A stretch of DNA of 5,550 bases from Bacteroidota bacterium (lineage in GTDB: Bacteria; Bacteroidota; Rhodothermia; Rhodothermales; JAAAOL01), in NCBI GenBank assembly GCA_009908885.1, contig JAAAOL010000493.1, positions 1 to 5,550 of the forward strand, given 5' to 3'. The position numbers and the translations under genes are program-made. Under the pieces are notes generated by a model, which had not been told where the DNA came from, did not search any database, and saw nothing but the letters and a program-made list of their open reading frames with translations. Position 1 is the first letter of the stretch. Each line of letters begins with the position of its first letter. Below, in pieces: positions 5,403 to 5,550 of the stretch.

Positions 5403-5550
5403 CTACGGTTCCTCCGAGCCGGACGGGTCCGAGGATGCGCTGGTAGCACCAGAATCGGAGCGGTCTGGCAGGACGCGGGCCAGGCGGCGCAGCAACGGCG
5501 CCGTGAGGCGGGCGGTGCCCTGCTCGATGGCGCGGAGGAGCGAGACGTCG
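5403..5550 (-). CDS. C-terminal end of an unrecognised protein (runs off right edge)
   Basis: The minus strand reads 48 codons and a TAG stop (5403-5405). The first 28 codons end in G or C except for one CCA, which is strong evidence of coding. The visible protein has a helical, basic stretch (LLRAIEQGTARLTAPLL, then RRLARVLP) and a short low-complexity acidic/serine tail ending in DPSGSEEP. I do not recognise the family from this end alone. It is followed by the CHAD gene on the same strand after 136 bp, so the two may be transcribed together. The start lies outside the window. Confidence 0.65.
   Translation of the reverse strand, partial: DVSLLRAIEQGTARLTAPLLRRLARVLPDRSDSGATSASSDPSGSEEP

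Noticed and set aside
4727..5446. Long plus-strand open frame opposite the CHAD gene
   Set aside because: It overlaps a clear CHAD coding sequence on the other strand and shows no domain of its own.
1..5550. Transposon ends, CRISPR repeats, tRNA or rRNA genes
   Set aside because: I looked for terminal repeats, regularly spaced repeats and cloverleaf or rRNA signatures across the window and saw none.

Overview
This 5.55 kb window is a gene-dense, strongly GC-rich bacterial chromosome segment; third codon positions are almost all G or C in every real gene. It carries no RNA gene, mobile element or CRISPR array that I can see. The taxon cannot be fixed from the sequence alone. High GC, mostly poor Shine-Dalgarno sequences and this gene mix would fit a GC-rich Bacteroidota relative (Rhodothermales/Salinibacter type), but that is a low-confidence inference.

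Layout, left to right. (1) Positions 1-859, minus strand: N-terminal 286 residues of a cyclic-nucleotide-binding-fold plus two-CBS-domain protein that runs off the left edge. (2) 996-1835, plus: an atypical SDR (NAD(P)-binding Rossmann protein of the YeeZ-like type), divergent from gene 1 across a 130-bp spacer. (3) 2021-3275, plus: egtB, the ergothioneine sulfoxide synthase, split into two reading frames at about 2667-2678. (4) 3352-4320, plus: egtD, the histidine N-alpha-trimethyltransferase, which looks intact. (5) 4337-5266, minus: a CHAD-domain protein, convergent with egtD; only 16 bp separate the stop codons and a perfect 14-bp palindrome fills 14 of them. (6) 5403-5550, minus: the last 48 residues of an unrecognised protein entering from the right edge.

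The biological core is a two-gene ergothioneine module. EgtD would make hercynine from histidine and S-adenosylmethionine; EgtB would then use oxygen and a non-heme iron to join a cysteine-type thiol to hercynine. No egtA, egtC or egtE is present here.

The main surprise is that egtB is broken. Family-like sequence is read in one frame up to His219 and in another from Arg (2667) onward, and about 14 conserved residues between are missing. The bases at the junction encode family-consistent residues in both frames, which is what a deletion between two short direct repeats would leave. As sequenced, the strain would make hercynine but probably no ergothioneine, unless the deletion is an assembly artefact or another egtB exists elsewhere. 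I found no convincing evidence for an entirely new system in the window; the other findings are small regulatory or structural candidates.
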